Below, in pieces: positions 9,830 through 18,669 of a stretch of DNA of 64,000 nucleotides (within the stretch, counting starts at the first letter, position 1; every line of letters starts with the position of its first letter). Position numbers and translations under genes: made by a program. Below the pieces are notes generated by a model. It searched no databases. It was given only the letters and a program-made list of their open reading frames with translations, and was not told the origin of the DNA. Source of the DNA: Alphaproteobacteria bacterium (GTDB lineage: Bacteria; Pseudomonadota; Alphaproteobacteria; Rickettsiales; UBA8987); assembly GCA_030429625.1 (NCBI GenBank), contig JAUIFA010000005.1:1-64000 (forward strand). The letters run 5' to 3'.

Positions 9830-10558
9830 TTATAAAGATAAATCTCCGGCCTTAAATTCTCTTACAATAATATCAATGCTTTTGTTCAAACGTTGTTTTA
9901 TCTCCGGTGCTATGTCAATAAACTCTTCAAAGTTTGACCCAATCCTTCCATAAGGGGTGATTTTATATTGATAACCATTATTTCTCAAGTATTTGGATAA
10001 AACAATTGCCCGACCGATGGCCAGATTCCAATAAGACGGATACATATTAGTGACAATATGGTCTTCAGAAGCGTTACCATAGATATCAATATGATTTTTT
10101 AATGAATATAATGCGTTAGCAATTACGTCGAGAAGAGGAATAATTTCAGCCCGTATTTCAACCGAATCTGTTTTAAAGACAGAGTCATACGGTATGGACA
10201 AGATGATACGATCATCCAGTCGACTGATTGTTAATAATTCTTTTGTTTCAGGCAAATAAGCAATATTACTACGCAATATGGTGACCAAATAATCAATATC
10301 CGTGGCCTTGTTGTCGTCCAGTCTTTTTATTTCAAACTCTTTGGTAGGAATAGTACTTTGTGTTTGAGAATTTGGATTTAAGTTAGAGATAAGAGAATGT
10401 TTAATGGTGTGCCATTTTTCTAGATCTATTTCAGAAAGCGAATATATGAGAACAAAAAATGTCAAAACCAATGATAGTAAATCTGAAAAAGTCATCATCC
10501 ATCTGTCAGATTGATGGTCTTCCTCTTCAATCATCATATTTTCCAGATTATTGTCCAT
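9830..10558 (-). CDS. motB: MotB-family stator protein with OmpA-like domain
   Basis: The start is placed at the ATG at 10558, preceded by a GGGGG ribosome site, giving 242 aa. MotB anchors the proton-driven stator to peptidoglycan. The single membrane helix follows WMMTFSDLLSLVLTFF; the Asp in TFSD aligns with the proton-binding Asp32 of E. coli MotB. The C-terminal OmpA-like domain shows the peptidoglycan-binding pattern (YPSYWNLAIGRAIVLSKYL, then NKSIDIIV). It overlaps the upstream motB-like gene by 11 bases. No motA is in the window, so its partner is encoded elsewhere. Confidence 0.88.
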   Translation of the reverse strand: MDNNLENMMIEEEDHQSDRWMMTFSDLLSLVLTFFVLIYSLSEIDLEKWHTIKHSLISNLNPNSQTQSTIPTKEFEIKRLDDNKATDIDYLVTILRSNIAYLPETKELLTISRLDDRIILSIPYDSVFKTDSVEIRAEIIPLLDVIANALYSLKNHIDIYGNASEDHIVTNMYPSYWNLAIGRAIVLSKYLRNNGYQYKITPYGRIGSNFEEFIDIAPEIKQRLNKSIDIIVREFKAGDLSL

Positions 10559-11291
10559 CACCGCCCCCACTTTCTTCTGAAGCAACATCCGGATAGGCCG
10601 CTTCCTCTATGTTAAAACGCACATAAAAACGCATAACCAGTGATTGATCTAATGCACTGTCTATGCCGACAAGCATGGATTTATTACTGACCCCATTACG
10701 GATTAGACTGTTTGCTAAATTGCTGACCCGCGCCAATGACAGATTATCCTCTGTATCATACTCACTGCTCTGAGATTCAGACGGAGAGATGGAGATTTCA
10801 ACGTCAATCCGCAAGCCCTCTTTAATGTTTGCAAGTTCGGCTGCCAAAGACTGAATAAAGTTCTGATGCTTGCGTTGAATGGAGTCCTTGTTTTTATTAA
10901 AGAAATCACTCACAGGGATGCTAATTTGGGTCACAGGCCCATCTTCAATAACAGTGGCCTGGATTAAAGTAACAGAATCACGTGCTAGATTTCCAATTCT
11001 TTTAGAATATTCAATAATAGATGGATCATTTCCCGACAGGTTGATGTTATCAATTTTTATGTCGGACGTGCGTTCGTCCTGCTTAAGCTTAAATGTGCTT
11101 CTAACGCCATCTAAAATTTCATCATTGTCCTTCTTTTTAATAGAAGAAATTGAGTTTAACAAAATAAAAAAAGCAAGAATAACAAGATATAAGGCAACAA
11201 AGAGTGACGCCGAACTCATTTTTTTTTCATGGACGTTCGAAGGATTTCCTCCGGAAGAATCTGCGTTAAAATTATAGCTATCCGTCTGCAT
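10548..11291 (-). CDS. MotB-like paralogue lacking the proton-binding Asp
   Basis: The ATG at 11291 gives 247 aa; an in-frame TTG at 11300 is less likely. The architecture is MotB-like: a short cytoplasmic tail, one membrane helix (SLFVALYLVILAFFILL), then a periplasmic region ending in a weakly OmpA-like domain (LSLARVSNLANSLIRNGV). Aligning the helix on AFF to MotB puts Ala where the essential Asp should be, and there is no acidic residue in the helix. It therefore should not conduct protons alone. Inference: a structural partner or regulator of the adjacent MotB. It is the first gene of the pair, following cheZ after about 100 bases. Confidence 0.75.
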   Translation of the reverse strand: MQTDSYNFNADSSGGNPSNVHEKKMSSASLFVALYLVILAFFILLNSISSIKKKDNDEILDGVRSTFKLKQDERTSDIKIDNINLSGNDPSIIEYSKRIGNLARDSVTLIQATVIEDGPVTQISIPVSDFFNKNKDSIQRKHQNFIQSLAAELANIKEGLRIDVEISISPSESQSSEYDTEDNLSLARVSNLANSLIRNGVSNKSMLVGIDSALDQSLVMRFYVRFNIEEAAYPDVASEESGGGDGQ

Positions 11292-11391
11292 TGTTGCCAA
11301 GTCTCTACCATTACCTTACACCGACTTCAGCATAACTTTAAAACATGACAATGGAAAGAAAAAATAGTGTTTGTGGAAGAGCAATAATGAA

Positions 11392-12012
11392 TTAATTATC
11401 GGCAAATAATTTATCGATTTCATCTTGGGTTGGTACTTCATGTTGTGGGCCGTTCATAAGGTCATCATCAGAGGCTATATGTTCTTTTTCTTTATATTCA
11501 ATTTCAACCTTGCCTCGGATGGCTTCAAGCAGAACATGTATGGCTGTATCAACTTCAGATAAGGTTGCCATAACCTTGCTTACCCTTTGTCCGGTGATGT
11601 CTTGGAAATTGCACGCCTCAAATATTTTAGTAATTTCATCAAAGATAGCCGATGTTTTTTCCTCTGGTAGGTCAAGATTTACCACGTCCCTTTGAATTTT
11701 TTCTACGGAGTCCAAAATAGCATGCGTGGCATCCTCAGCAGCTTTGACCACCGCATCAAGTTCCATATGTGCGTCAGGAAATTTTTCACTGGAAACAACG
11801 CCCGGGTGTGGTTGGGATAACTCAACTTTGATGGTGTCAATTTTCTCTGCAATCTGTTCAATACCTTCATAGACCTCATTATGGTGCTTGCCACGCAGAT
11901 TGCTAAATAAAGCGTCAATATCATCAATTTGTAGACCATCACCCTTTTCTTTGACCAATGCGTTAAGAGACTTTAAGAAATCCTGCGCAAGTTTTTTACC
12001 AGTATTTGGCAT
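11392..12012 (-). CDS. cheZ: CheZ-type CheY-P phosphatase
   Basis: This 206-aa protein matches the CheZ family, which dephosphorylates CheY-P and so ends the motor signal. The catalytic motif NFQDITGQ is present with Asp138 and Gln142, equal to Asp143 and Gln147 of E. coli CheZ. Long amphipathic helices around it (about 80-170) fit the CheZ four-helix dimer. The C-terminus VPTQDEIDKLFADN corresponds to the CheY-binding tail of CheZ, and closely resembles the FliM N-terminal CheY-docking peptide encoded upstream. It lies 23 bases after cheY. Confidence 0.88.
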   Translation of the reverse strand: MPNTGKKLAQDFLKSLNALVKEKGDGLQIDDIDALFSNLRGKHHNEVYEGIEQIAEKIDTIKVELSQPHPGVVSSEKFPDAHMELDAVVKAAEDATHAILDSVEKIQRDVVNLDLPEEKTSAIFDEITKIFEACNFQDITGQRVSKVMATLSEVDTAIHVLLEAIRGKVEIEYKEKEHIASDDDLMNGPQHEVPTQDEIDKLFADN

Positions 12013-12035
12013 TTTTATCCCCTTACTTCAAACAA

Positions 12036-12422
12036 TTAGAAGTTTCCAATAACCGCAGAGAGTTTTGTTTTTAAAGTGGCCGCGTTAAAAGGTTTAACGA
12101 TGTAATTATTCACACCAGCATTTTTAGCGACAATCACATTATCCACTTTGGTTTCTGCCGTAACCATTATAAACGGTAATTTTGCGGTTTTTTCTGTCGC
12201 GCGGATGGTTTTGAGCAGTTCAAGCCCGGACATAGGCTCCATATTCCAGTCGGATATGATTAATTTATACTCTTTGTCCTCCATTTTTGCTAACGCCATT
12301 TCACCGTCATTGGCTTCATCAATATTGCCAAACCCAAGTTGCTCCAGAAGCCCCCTAATAATCCTACGCATCGTGTTATAATCATCTACCACCAGAATAG
12401 GCATCTGTTTGTCAACGGACAT
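12036..12422 (-). CDS. cheY: Chemotaxis response regulator CheY
   Basis: This is a single receiver domain of 128 aa. The acidic pair is Asp13-Asp14, the phosphoacceptor is Asp58 (ISDWNMEPMSG), and the switch residues Thr88, Tyr107 and Lys110 match E. coli CheY. Phosphorylated CheY binds FliM and changes motor rotation. No histidine kinase or receptor gene is in the window. The gene sits between a motE-like gene and cheZ, so response regulator, phosphatase and the FliM target are all encoded in one strand run. Confidence 0.93.
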   Translation of the reverse strand: MSVDKQMPILVVDDYNTMRRIIRGLLEQLGFGNIDEANDGEMALAKMEDKEYKLIISDWNMEPMSGLELLKTIRATEKTAKLPFIMVTAETKVDNVIVAKNAGVNNYIVKPFNAATLKTKLSAVIGNF

Positions 12423-12479
12423 TTTAAACTCCTGATTATTTTAAATTTCCTACTTACTAAGCATGTACCTCGAAGTGTT

Positions 12480-12508
12480 ATTGTACATTTTCGTGACCAA
12501 TTGCACAA
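12480..12508 (-). promoter_or_regulatory. Candidate sigma70-type promoter for cheY-cheZ-motB
   Basis: Read on the minus strand, TTGTGC (12508-12503) and TACAAT (12485-12480) are separated by 17 bases and lie about 60 bases upstream of cheY, in the 121-base gap after the motE-like gene. The -10 box matches 5 of 6 consensus bases but the -35 only 3 of 6. It would give this part of the operon its own start. Confidence 0.4.
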
Positions 12509-12543
12509 TAATAAATTCCTGGTTTATATTATTTTATAGAAAT

Positions 12544-13200
12544 TTATTCTTTTGGAGGAACAAGCTTACCGTGTTTTGCAAAAGTAACGGTTAGCTCTTT
12601 TGCAAGAATTGGATCCATTTTTGCTAAGATAAGGGCAAGCCTGTCTTCTTTCATTTTTTCAGAAATGGCCAGAAGTGAGTCAATGTCCAGCTCAGAAAAT
12701 ATTTTTGCAGCTGCTTTGGGCTTCATATTCTCGTATATCTTAACCAAACTTTGAATTTTTTTGTTCTCTTTGGCATTATATTCTCGAAGACTTTCTTCAA
12801 CTTGTTGCTTCAATTCCCGCAGTTCACCAATTTTATGGTCTATTTTTTCTTGGGTAATCTTAAGAATGTTTTCTTTTATTTCGAGATCTTTTTCCCATTG
12901 CTCAAGTTCTTCACGACGCTTGGAAAGTCGCTTCAGAATGTCAAGTTCCGTGGCAGTATATTCAATACGCTGTTCGCTGAGAATTCTCTTTTTATTTTCA
13001 TCCATTTGTTCTTCGGTAGCATCATCTCCAGCGCCTGCAGCATCTCCCTCATTTAGGGTAGCCTCTTCTTCCTGTGCGTATGCGGATGAAATAAGTGAGA
13101 AACTTGAAGCCAAGTCGTATTTGGTAACGATTTCAGTTATTTTCAACACCAGCAAAATTAAACTGGCTATGATAATAATAGAAAGAAGACTAAAGCGCAT
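12544..13200 (-). CDS. MotE-like protein with MgtE_N-type domain
   Basis: The protein (218 aa) has an N-terminal membrane helix or signal (about residues 4-20), a Glu-rich linker, and a long coiled coil (about 75-150). It ends in an MgtE N-type domain (KIYENMKPKAAAKIFSELD and LILAKMDPILAKEL). The combination is typical of alphaproteobacterial MotE-family proteins encoded in flagellar operons; in Sinorhizobium MotE is a periplasmic chaperone for MotC. The exact role here is inferred. It abuts the DUF6468 gene with no intervening base. Confidence 0.75.
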   Translation of the reverse strand: MRFSLLSIIIIASLILLVLKITEIVTKYDLASSFSLISSAYAQEEEATLNEGDAAGAGDDATEEQMDENKKRILSEQRIEYTATELDILKRLSKRREELEQWEKDLEIKENILKITQEKIDHKIGELRELKQQVEESLREYNAKENKKIQSLVKIYENMKPKAAAKIFSELDIDSLLAISEKMKEDRLALILAKMDPILAKELTVTFAKHGKLVPPKE

Positions 13201-13947
13201 CTAATCCCCCTGAGAAGCAATGAGTGTCTGAGCAAGCTTACGTTTATCAAAAGGGTTTGATGTTATTTTATTGTCGGCACCAGCTTTAGAACTTTCAGCC
13301 TGTTGGGGCTGCTGCATTTGTGATTTTCCTTCTTGCAGTAAAGAAGGGTTTTGTGCTTGAGCTTTTCGAACCGCGATTTTTGCCAAGACATCATCCAGCG
13401 CCTCTTTTTTAGACGGAGGAACTTCTTCCGTGGCTGTTTGTGGTTGTGGCTTTTCATTCCCTAATGGTGGATTGGGATGATTGTTTGTTGTGCTTTGAGA
13501 TGAGCTTTGTTGAGAGAATTTCTGAACTTCTGTTGGATTTTCAGAGGCTTCAGCTTGTTTGTATAAAGGCTGTTGTTCAGAATGCGGTTCGGATCTTTTT
13601 ACCACAGGGGGGCGTGCTGTTACGGCTCTTGATGCCCCAATCTGCCTTTCAAGTACGTCGGCTACGTGCTCTCCCTTGTCCATCAAAAAAGACAGATCAT
13701 TAGCAAGAAAGCGTGCCTTCTTAATATTTTCATTAAGGGTCTGGTCGGTTTCTTCACCAAGGGTTTTTAGTTGGCTGACATTGTCCTCTGCCCGTAGAAT
13801 GGCATTGTTAAAATCACCAATAAATTTGTTAAAATCGTCCTTACCTTCATGCAGAAACGTAATACGGCGACTAAGTTTCCAGCAATAAATGACCGTAAGA
13901 AACAGTAATGCGGCAATCAGACAATCAAGTAATACAGAGAAGCTCAT
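13201..13947 (-). CDS. DUF6468-family membrane protein of the flagellar operon
   Basis: The product (248 aa) has an N-terminal membrane helix (about residues 5-23), then a helical segment (about 30-95), then a long low-complexity Gln/Pro/Ser-rich linker (about 115-230). The N-terminal part resembles DUF6468, a domain of unknown function found next to fliM in alphaproteobacteria. The start overlaps the fliM stop as ATGA, so the two are translationally coupled. The function is unknown; the location suggests a motor-associated inner-membrane protein. Confidence 0.7.
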   Translation of the reverse strand: MSFSVLLDCLIAALLFLTVIYCWKLSRRITFLHEGKDDFNKFIGDFNNAILRAEDNVSQLKTLGEETDQTLNENIKKARFLANDLSFLMDKGEHVADVLERQIGASRAVTARPPVVKRSEPHSEQQPLYKQAEASENPTEVQKFSQQSSSQSTTNNHPNPPLGNEKPQPQTATEEVPPSKKEALDDVLAKIAVRKAQAQNPSLLQEGKSQMQQPQQAESSKAGADNKITSNPFDKRKLAQTLIASQGD

Positions 13948-14972
13948 ATAATCTTTTTCACATCATCATGGTTCATAGAGGTTAACTTAATAGCTAGTTT
14001 TTTCCCTGATGCTCCAAATTTTCCCAACATAAGAGGGATACTCTTGCAAGTCATCGTTATATTATCACTAGGGGTTTTATTCATAACAATTGTTGAACCA
14101 ACTTGCAAGTTTGCAAGCTCTTTTAGTGTAATATATTTATCATCAAGCTTTGCTTCAACGGTAACAGTTGATTCTTTAATTTCGTCACTCAAATGATTTT
14201 CCCACGAGGCATCAGATCCAAATGATTCACCACTAAACATCTGTAATAACAAGTCTTTTACAGGCTCTAAGGTGGCGTATGGGAAGATGATGTCGATTTT
14301 ACCGCCGCGATCGTCCATTTCTACCCGTAGGGCAATTAGGATTACCGCACTTTCTGGACGGGTGATGGTAGCAAATCTTGGATTGGTTTCTAGCCGCTCA
14401 TGCCTAAATGTGGCAGGGGTCAGTGGGTTAAAAGCAATTTCCATATCATCAAGGATTAACTTTGTAAGCGTTTTAACAATGTCCTGTTCAATAATGGTAA
14501 AGGGACGACCTTCTATTTTTACATTTTTCTTTTGTTTTCCTCCGCCAAGTAGAATGTCTACCATGGCATAAGTCAACGAGCTGTCTATGGTTACAATGCC
14601 ATAATTTTCCCATTCTACGGCCTGAAAAATTTGCAGCAGGGCTGGCAGAGGTACGGAGTTTAAATAATCTTCAAACCGCATAGAACTTATTGAGTCGATG
14701 CCGATGTCAACATTTTCATTGGTTAAATTGCGTAAGCCGCTGGATAACGTACGGATGAAGCGGTCAAAAACCACCTCAAGCATAGGAAGTCTTTCATAAT
14801 TTTCTTGCGATTTATCAAGTAAAGCCTGCACACCAGTAGTTGGGCCAAGATTGCCTGCATCAAACCCCAAAAGGCTGTCAATTTCATCCTGACTTAATGT
14901 ACTGGCATCACCACCCATGGCGGCAGCCATGTCTGCTTCCGCGTCAATATTTTCTTCTACTTCATCCGCCAT
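13944..14972 (-). CDS. fliM: Flagellar motor switch protein FliM
   Basis: FliM (342 aa, normal length) forms the middle of the C-ring and is the docking site for CheY-P. The N-terminal CheY-binding motif LSQDEIDSLLG is at about residues 27-37. The CheC-like middle domain (about 60-240) includes the family segments LVDILLGGG and TRPESAVILIALRVEM. The C-terminal SpoA/FliN-like domain follows (about 260-342). It is 12 bases after fliL and overlaps the DUF6468 gene by 4 bases. fliG and fliN are not in the window. Confidence 0.95.
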   Translation of the reverse strand: MADEVEENIDAEADMAAAMGGDASTLSQDEIDSLLGFDAGNLGPTTGVQALLDKSQENYERLPMLEVVFDRFIRTLSSGLRNLTNENVDIGIDSISSMRFEDYLNSVPLPALLQIFQAVEWENYGIVTIDSSLTYAMVDILLGGGKQKKNVKIEGRPFTIIEQDIVKTLTKLILDDMEIAFNPLTPATFRHERLETNPRFATITRPESAVILIALRVEMDDRGGKIDIIFPYATLEPVKDLLLQMFSGESFGSDASWENHLSDEIKESTVTVEAKLDDKYITLKELANLQVGSTIVMNKTPSDNITMTCKSIPLMLGKFGASGKKLAIKLTSMNHDDVKKII

Positions 14973-14984
14973 AGATTAAACACA

Positions 14985-15548
14985 TTATTGTACTATAATT
15001 TCCTTAAATAGAATATCAGTTACTTCATCGGGTTCAAGGGTCTTGTTAATGCGTAACAAGAGCTCCTCTCTTAGCCTGTGTAATGCTGCTGAGCCTTGGA
15101 GATCCGTATTACGTAACTCACGCAAATAGATTTGGAAAGTATCGCGAATACGCGGCATTTTTGATTCCACAACAGTTTTTGTCGCCAAATTGGGTAGCTC
15201 CAATGTTACTACCATTTTTAAGAAACTTACCTGTTTGCCCGGGTTGTTCAGGTTGACAATAAATTCTTCCAGATCATAATACTGGATTTTAGGGGCGTTA
15301 AGAGCCTTTTCTTCTTCACTTTGTTCAGAACCACCGCCCTCTAATATACCACTAAAATACACACCGGCACCACCGCCGCCAAGAAGCAATATGACAATCA
15401 GAAGGATAATAAGAAGTTTTTTTGTGTTGCCTTTCTTTTTCTTTTTTTTCTTCTTTTTACCACCTTCACCCTCTTCATCATCCTCTTCGTCTTCTTCCAG
15501 ATCTTCGTCTTCCTCAACTTCTTCTATTTCTTCTTCTTTATCGGCCAT
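14985..15548 (-). CDS. fliL: Flagellar basal body protein FliL
   Basis: FliL (187 aa) is a single-pass inner-membrane protein that surrounds the stator and supports torque. The N-terminus is extremely acidic (about residues 3-27, runs of Glu and Asp), then comes a run of Lys before the membrane helix (about 47-67). The periplasmic FliL domain follows, with the motif YYDLEEFIVNLNNPG. The acidic plus poly-Lys cytoplasmic tail is longer and more extreme than in enterobacterial FliL. A GGGGT ribosome site precedes the ATG. It is the first gene of the minus-strand motility run. Confidence 0.92.
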   Translation of the reverse strand: MADKEEEIEEVEEDEDLEEDEEDDEEGEGGKKKKKKKKKGNTKKLLIILLIVILLLGGGGAGVYFSGILEGGGSEQSEEEKALNAPKIQYYDLEEFIVNLNNPGKQVSFLKMVVTLELPNLATKTVVESKMPRIRDTFQIYLRELRNTDLQGSAALHRLREELLLRINKTLEPDEVTDILFKEIIVQ

Positions 15549-15561
15549 CGTTACCCCTACA

Positions 15562-15575
15562 TTGTAATATTACAA
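15562..15575. promoter_or_regulatory. Perfect 14-base palindrome upstream of fliL
   Basis: TTGTAATATTACAA is a perfect inverted repeat 14-27 bases before the fliL start codon. It lies just downstream of a candidate promoter, where a bound dimeric repressor would block transcription. It could be a chance AT-rich palindrome; I do not recognise the cognate regulator. Confidence 0.4.
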
Positions 15576-15588
15576 ACTACATTTTTAT

Positions 15589-15617
15589 TTTATACCATAT
15601 GCGTTCTAGGCTGTACA
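15589..15617 (-). promoter_or_regulatory. Candidate promoter for the fliL motility run
   Basis: On the minus strand, TGTACA (15617-15612) and TATAAA (15594-15589) are 17 bases apart, about 41 bases from the fliL start. The matches to the sigma70 consensus are 4/6 and 5/6. I saw no sigma28 or sigma54 flagellar promoter in this gap. Confidence 0.4.
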
Positions 15618-15838
15618 TAGTCTTTTCTATTTTATCATACGCACCTTTTGGTCATTTTGGCAAATACTGTAAAATAGCTATGGATATATCCCAAGGAACA
15701 GATTATATTATCTCAGGGCAACATTGTGTTGTTATGTGTGTGTTTAGAGATTTTTGCAGATAGGTTCTAAAGTACACCTAACTATGAGTATGTTGCGTTT
15801 ATACTTATTTTTATACATATAATTTAAAGGGGCAAACA

Positions 15839-18667
15839 TTGCAGTTAATTGATTTAGTTAAAGATATTGATGGGATAAAAATTATTGGTTCGGGTGATGT
15901 TGAAATAAAAAATATAAGCAGTGATTCAAGGGAGTGTGAAGAAGGAACCTTGTTTGTTGCGTTGCAAGGGTCTAACAATGACGGTTATGATTTTATTGAC
16001 CATGCTGTAGGTAATGGAGCTTCGGCACTGCTAACCGAAAGTGAGGCTGAACAAAAAGTCCCAACACTATGTATCGAGAGTGAAACACCAAAACAGATAG
16101 TTTCCCAAATTTGCAAACGTTTTTACGGAGAGCATCCGGAGCATATTCTGGCCGTGACAGGCACCAACGGTAAATCATCAGCAGTACATTTTGTTAGAGA
16201 AATATTGCACAAACTTGGGAAGAAGGCTGGTTCTATAGGTACACTCGGTGTGGTGGATGTGGAAGGAAATAGACAACGGGGGAGTTTGACAACACCAGGA
16301 ATTATTGGTTTGCATCAACAATTGGCTGAGTTAAAAAAACAAGGGGCGGAATATGCGGTGATGGAGGCTTCCAGTCATGGGCTGCATCAGGAAAGACTGT
16401 CTGGTATCATTCCGGAAGTGGCGGGTTTTACCAATCTTTCGCACGATCATCTCGATTATCATGGTACGCTGGAGCACTATTTTGATGCCAAGCTAAAATT
16501 ATTTACTGAAGTCATGCAAAATGGGGTCGCGGTTTTAAATTCTGATATTAAAGAATTCAAGACCATTAGCAAAAAAATCGGTTCGCAGAAAATTATCAGC
16601 TATGGTAAAAACGGTGATTTAAAATTGGTGGCCACGTCGCCAGAACTGGACGGCATGACCATAACATTTGAGGATGCCAAGGCCAGCTACGATATTTCCA
16701 CCAAACTAATAGGTGAGTTTCAGGCCTATAATCTTTTATGTGCCATTGGTATGGTGGAGGCTTTGGGGATTCCCATGGTGGAAATTGTCAAGGCATGTGA
16801 AAATATAAGCGCGGTTAAAGGACGAATGGATATTGCGGCATTTTCTCCAGTTGGCGCTCCGGTTATTGTGGACTATGCCCACACCCCTGAAGCATTGGAA
16901 ACAGTTTTAATGTCTCTGCGCCCTCATGTTAAAGGCAAGCTGGTTGTCATATTCGGCTGTGGCGGTGAGAGAGACAAGGAAAAACGTCCGGAAATGGGGA
17001 AAATTGCCAAAGAGCTGGCCGATGTGGTGATTGTCACAGACGATAATTCACGCATGGAGAAAGCTGTCAACATACGTCAGGAAATTATTGCTGCTTGTCC
17101 GGAAGCAACAGAAATTGCCAACCGCAAAGAGGCCATTGCCTATGGTGTTAGCCTGCTTGAAGAAGGGGATATGCTGTTAATTGCCGGCAAAGGCCATGAA
17201 GATTATCAAATCATCGGTCGTCGTAAATACCGTTTTGACGACGGTGAAATCGCACGTCGTGCCATTGGCTCTCCTTTATGGGATGCAACGGATGTGGTTT
17301 CTGCGACCAAGGGAACAACAAAAAATACCGATTGGACAGCCTATGGTGTTTCCATAGATTCAAGAACCATCAAAAGAGGTGATTTGTTCATTGCGTTAAA
17401 AGGAGAGGCCTTTGATGGCCATGATTATGTGGCGGAAGCTCTGGAAAAAGGCGCAGTGGCCGCCATTATCCAGAAGAAGCCTTCAGGGGTTAAGGACGAT
17501 TCCAGCCTTATCAAAGTGACAAACACTCAAAAAGCATTGAACGATTTGGCAGTATATCGTCGTAACCAGTCGGAGGCCAAAACCGTTGCGGTGACAGGCA
17601 GTGTAGGAAAAACTGGTGTTAAGGATGCCATTGCGGTCATTCTTGGCTATCAGGCACGTACCCATTCCACCCAAGGTAATTTGAATAATTCTATTGGTCT
17701 GCCTCTTTCTATGGCGCGCTTGCCGTTGGATTGCAAATACGCAGTCTACGAAATTGGTATGAGCAACAAGGGTGAAATTAAGCCGTTGGTGGCTATGCTA
17801 AAGCCAGATGTTTCGGTCATTACCGCCATTGAAGAAGCCCACATGCAAAATTTTAAGTCCATTGTGGAAGTCGCCAATGCCAAGGCAGAGATTTTTGAAT
17901 CTACCAATAAGGACGGTACGGTTGTCTTGCCGTATGACAGTTCTCTTTTAACCTATCTGGCGGCTAAGGCACATAAGCTGGGCATCAAAAACATTGTGAG
18001 TTTTGGTGTGGGGGAATTTGCCAATTACCGCTTAGTGAAGGGGCGTGAATACAGTGATGGTATTAAGCTTGTGGCTAATTTTAGAGGCAATGATTTTCGC
18101 TTTAAGATTGGGCTTCTTGGCCGTCATAATGCCATCAATGCCATGGCCGTGATGGCTGCGATTGAGGCCATCGGTGGTGATTTGGGGCAAGCAGCAAGAA
18201 CTTACATCAAGGTGCGGGCCTCACAAGGACGTGGGCGTATCCATCGTGTAAGAATTGGCGGCAACCGCATCACCATGATTGATGACAGTTATAATGCCTG
18301 TCCTTCGTCCATGGCCGCTGCTATTGATGTGCTTAGTTCGGTAGGATATGACACAAGGGGTAGGCTTGTTGCGGTGCTTGGTGATATGCTGGAGCTAGGA
18401 AAGAATGAGGTAGAGTACCACAAAAGTTTGGCAGATCTCATTGCGGAAAACAAAGTAGATGTGGTGCTTACTTCTGGTGGATTGATGAAAAACCTACATA
18501 GCTCACTGCCACAAGATGTTGACAAACGCCATGTTGAGAAACCCGACGAATTGCTCGGGGTAATTAACGAAGTAATAAAAAGAGGCGATGTGATATTGCT
18601 TAAAGGTTCTCACGGTAGTAACCTGTGGCAAGTTGCAGAATCTTTAAAGGCCGGTGAAGGTAACTAA
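15839..18667 (+). CDS. MurE-MurF fusion: UDP-MurNAc-tripeptide synthetase and D-Ala-D-Ala-adding enzyme
   Basis: One 942-aa frame, starting at TTG after AAAGGGGC, joins two complete Mur ligases. MurE spans about residues 1-485: N-domain with [17 protein letters not shown]-loop GTNGKSS, and a substrate motif DDNSR (402-405 is D-N-S-R) where meso-diaminopimelate enzymes usually read DNPR. MurF spans about 495-942: [17 protein letters not shown]-loop TGSVGKTG, the motif [11 protein letters not shown] and a C-terminal [10 protein letters not shown]. The protein would add the third residue and then D-Ala-D-Ala to the UDP-MurNAc peptide in the cytoplasm. MurE-MurF fusions are known in Bordetella; they are less familiar in this phylum branch. 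It opens the dcw run and is 2 bases before mraY. Confidence 0.95.
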   Translation: MQLIDLVKDIDGIKIIGSGDVEIKNISSDSRECEEGTLFVALQGSNNDGYDFIDHAVGNGASALLTESEAEQKVPTLCIESETPKQIVSQICKRFYGEHPEHILAVTGTNGKSSAVHFVREILHKLGKKAGSIGTLGVVDVEGNRQRGSLTTPGIIGLHQQLAELKKQGAEYAVMEASSHGLHQERLSGIIPEVAGFTNLSHDHLDYHGTLEHYFDAKLKLFTEVMQNGVAVLNSDIKEFKTISKKIGSQKIISYGKNGDLKLVATSPELDGMTITFEDAKASYDISTKLIGEFQAYNLLCAIGMVEALGIPMVEIVKACENISAVKGRMDIAAFSPVGAPVIVDYAHTPEALETVLMSLRPHVKGKLVVIFGCGGERDKEKRPEMGKIAKELADVVIVTDDNSRMEKAVNIRQEIIAACPEATEIANRKEAIAYGVSLLEEGDMLLIAGKGHEDYQIIGRRKYRFDDGEIARRAIGSPLWDATDVVSATKGTTKNTDWTAYGVSIDSRTIKRGDLFIALKGEAFDGHDYVAEALEKGAVAAIIQKKPSGVKDDSSLIKVTNTQKALNDLAVYRRNQSEAKTVAVTGSVGKTGVKDAIAVILGYQARTHSTQGNLNNSIGLPLSMARLPLDCKYAVYEIGMSNKGEIKPLVAMLKPDVSVITAIEEAHMQNFKSIVEVANAKAEIFESTNKDGTVVLPYDSSLLTYLAAKAHKLGIKNIVSFGVGEFANYRLVKGREYSDGIKLVANFRGNDFRFKIGLLGRHNAINAMAVMAAIEAIGGDLGQAARTYIKVRASQGRGRIHRVRIGGNRITMIDDSYNACPSSMAAAIDVLSSVGYDTRGRLVAVLGDMLELGKNEVEYHKSLADLIAENKVDVVLTSGGLMKNLHSSLPQDVDKRHVEKPDELLGVINEVIKRGDVILLKGSHGSNLWQVAESLKAGEGN

Positions 18668-18669
18668 AA

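Larger units (their letters stand above)
15549..15838. other. Divergent intergenic region between fliL and murE-murF
   Basis: These 290 bases separate the leftward motility run from the rightward dcw run and must hold both promoters. Besides the palindrome and the fliL promoter candidate, a TATAAT at 15818-15823 lies too close to the murE-murF ribosome site (AAAGGGGC, 15826-15833) to be a convincing -10 box. A 54-codon ATG frame at 15599-15763 lacks a ribosome site and is not called. Confidence 0.5.

Noticed and set aside
15599-15763. A 54-codon ATG frame in the fliL/murE-murF divergent gap
   Set aside because: No ribosome site before it, unusual amino acid content, and it fills a promoter region.
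15793-15823. TTGCGT and TATAAT as a promoter for murE-murF
   Set aside because: The spacing is 19 bases and the expected start site would remove or abut the ribosome site.
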